Origin: CAYUNI01 sp964446245
GTDB taxonomy: Bacteria; Patescibacteriota; Minisyncoccia; Phycocordibacterales; XYD1-FULL-46-19
DNA length: 18,969 nucleotides
Assembly (NCBI GenBank): GCA_964446245.1
Contig: CAYUNI010000013.1
Span: 1 to 18,969 of the forward strand
Direction: 5' to 3'
The translations under genes were made by a program, and so were the position numbers. Shown here one piece after another: positions 17,957 to 18,969 of this stretch. How positions within the stretch are numbered: the stretch's first letter is position 1; each line of letters begins with the position of its first letter. The notes below the pieces were generated by a model. That model was not told the origin of the DNA and did not search any database. It was given only the letters and a program-made list of their open reading frames with translations.

Positions 17957-18969
17957 ATGTCATCTAAAAATAAAAAACGAAATAAAGATAGCCGTTTTGG
18001 CGTTTTGACCCAATTTGGCAACCAATTAGCCGGGGCTTTGCTTATCCTAATGTTGATTGTCGCCGCTTATTCGCTTATTTCAGAGCAGACCACTAAGAAA
18101 GAACCGGAGATCGCGATTTCAGAGTTGGCGCAAGCTATTTCGGCTGGACAAGTGAAAGAGATCGAAGTTAAAGGAAGTGATTTACAAGTGACCTTTTTGG
18201 ATAAGAAAATTAAAACGGCTAAAAAGGAAGCCGATAGCTCGCTTTCACAGACTTTGATAAATTATGGCGTGGCCACTAGCTCTTTGGCTAAAGTTTCGAT
18301 TAAAGTCTCCGGTTCTTTGGGTGCGAGTTTTTGGTTACTCTCGGTCTTGCCAATTCTTTTGCCGATTATTTTTATTATCTTTTTCTTTTGGTATTTGTCA
18401 CGACAGGTAAAGGGGGCAAGTATGCAAGCTTTTACTTTTGGCCAATCACGAGCGCGAATTGTTGATCCGAATGACCAGAAACAGAAAGTGACTTTTAAAG
18501 ATGTCGCTGGAGTTAAAGAGGCGAAAGAGGAGCTTTTGGAGATTGTTGATTTTTTGCGTAATCCGAAAAAGTTTTTAGATATTGGGGCGCGTATTCCCAA
18601 AGGAGTTCTTTTGATGGGAGGTCCGGGGACTGGTAAGACATTGCTCGCGCGAGCAGTTGCTGGTGAAGCGGGGGTGCCGTTTATGTATTTATCTGGTTCG
18701 GAGTTTGTCGAAATGTTTGTCGGGGTCGGCGCTTCGCGTGTTCGGGATTTGTTTAAAATGGCGAAGAAGTCGGCGCCAGCGATTATTTTTATTGATGAAA
18801 TAGATGCGATTGGTCGTCATCGTGGATCGGGTATGGGCGGTGGCAATGATGAACGAGAGCAGACATTGAATCAAATTTTAGTTGAGATGGATGGTTTTGA
18901 GCCAAATGAAAAATTGATTGTAATGGCGGCGACTAATCGGCCGGATGTTTTGGATCCTGCTTTATTGCG
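17957..18969 (+). CDS. ftsH: ATP-dependent zinc metalloprotease FtsH (5' part)
   Basis: The first 337 residues of FtsH are in the window; the 3' part lies beyond. The order is a cytosolic basic N-terminus, TM1 (about 24-42, LAGALLILMLIVAAYSLIS), an extracytoplasmic domain (about 43-120) and TM2 (about 125-147). After that come VTFKDVAGVKEAKEELLEIV (178-197), Walker A GGPGTGKT (221-228), Walker B IIFIDE (276-281), the pore-loop segment SEFVEMFVGVGASRVRD and MAATNRPDVLDPALL. FtsH extracts and degrades membrane and unstable proteins, including tmRNA-tagged ones in E. coli. The HExxH protease domain is not reached. The start ATG at 17957 (MSSKNKKRNK) has no SD. Confidence 0.96.
   Translation, partial: MSSKNKKRNKDSRFGVLTQFGNQLAGALLILMLIVAAYSLISEQTTKKEPEIAISELAQAISAGQVKEIEVKGSDLQVTFLDKKIKTAKKEADSSLSQTLINYGVATSSLAKVSIKVSGSLGASFWLLSVLPILLPIIFIIFFFWYLSRQVKGASMQAFTFGQSRARIVDPNDQKQKVTFKDVAGVKEAKEELLEIVDFLRNPKKFLDIGARIPKGVLLMGGPGTGKTLLARAVAGEAGVPFMYLSGSEFVEMFVGVGASRVRDLFKMAKKSAPAIIFIDEIDAIGRHRGSGMGGGNDEREQTLNQILVEMDGFEPNEKLIVMAATNRPDVLDPALL

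Noticed and set aside
18262..18600. Minus-strand 112-codon frame opposite ftsH
   Set aside because: The plus strand encodes continuous FtsH sequence with Walker motifs; the antisense frame is a shadow.

Overview
The window looks like a chromosome segment of a Candidate Phyla Radiation (Patescibacteria, probably Parcubacteria-like) bacterium. The ribosomal run passes directly from rpsE to rplO with no rpmD (L30), a known hallmark of the group. Proteins are compact, most genes have A/T-rich leaders without a Shine-Dalgarno (SD) sequence, and intergenic spaces carry GC-rich dispersed repeats ('cgcggactccgcc', 'ccgccagctggcgg'). TGA is used as a stop in several genes, so the standard bacterial code applies and the Gly-recoded SR1/Gracilibacteria lineages are unlikely.

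Layout. (1) 1-92: 3' end of rplE. (2) 93-943: an unusual interruption of the spc operon, bordered by inverted repeats, with two copies of one terminator-like hairpin and a small membrane-protein gene; a strong promoter at 882-910 restarts transcription. (3) 944-6960: rpsN-rpsH-rplF-rplR-rpsE-rplO, secY, adk, map, ndk. (4) 7023-7195: a structured RNA with its own promoter and terminator, probably 6S RNA. (5) 7243-9214: a beta-CASP metallo-beta-lactamase ribonuclease-like protein and a LOG/TIGR00725-like protein, closed by a bidirectional terminator. (6) 9272-10444, minus strand: infC, then rpmI-rplT from a separate promoter. (7) 10522-11345: smpB and ssrA (tmRNA), the trans-translation pair. 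(8) 11522-14300: an unknown 169-aa protein, a SAM methyltransferase and an M16 metallopeptidase. (9) 14360-16045, minus strand: a secreted S9 serine peptidase. (10) 16183-17499: glycyl-tRNA synthetase. (11) 17593-17867: a 68-aa unknown protein and a possible 16-aa peptide. (12) 17957-end: 5' part of ftsH.

Most genes serve translation, protein export and protein quality control: ribosomal proteins, IF3, GlyRS, Met aminopeptidase, SecY, SmpB/tmRNA, FtsH and two peptidases.

The most notable observations are: (a) a perfect palindrome inside the tag-coding frame of tmRNA; (b) the inverted-repeat-bordered interruption of the ribosomal operon; (c) a minority gene class with strong SDs and, in three of four cases, TGA stops, which no complete housekeeping gene here uses; (d) a recurring extended -10 promoter (TGnTAnnnT) placed 6-7 nt before the ATG, predicting leaderless mRNAs; (e) a 23-bp perfect palindrome between two divergent genes. 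No CRISPR array, transposase, integrase, tRNA or 5S/16S/23S rRNA gene was seen.
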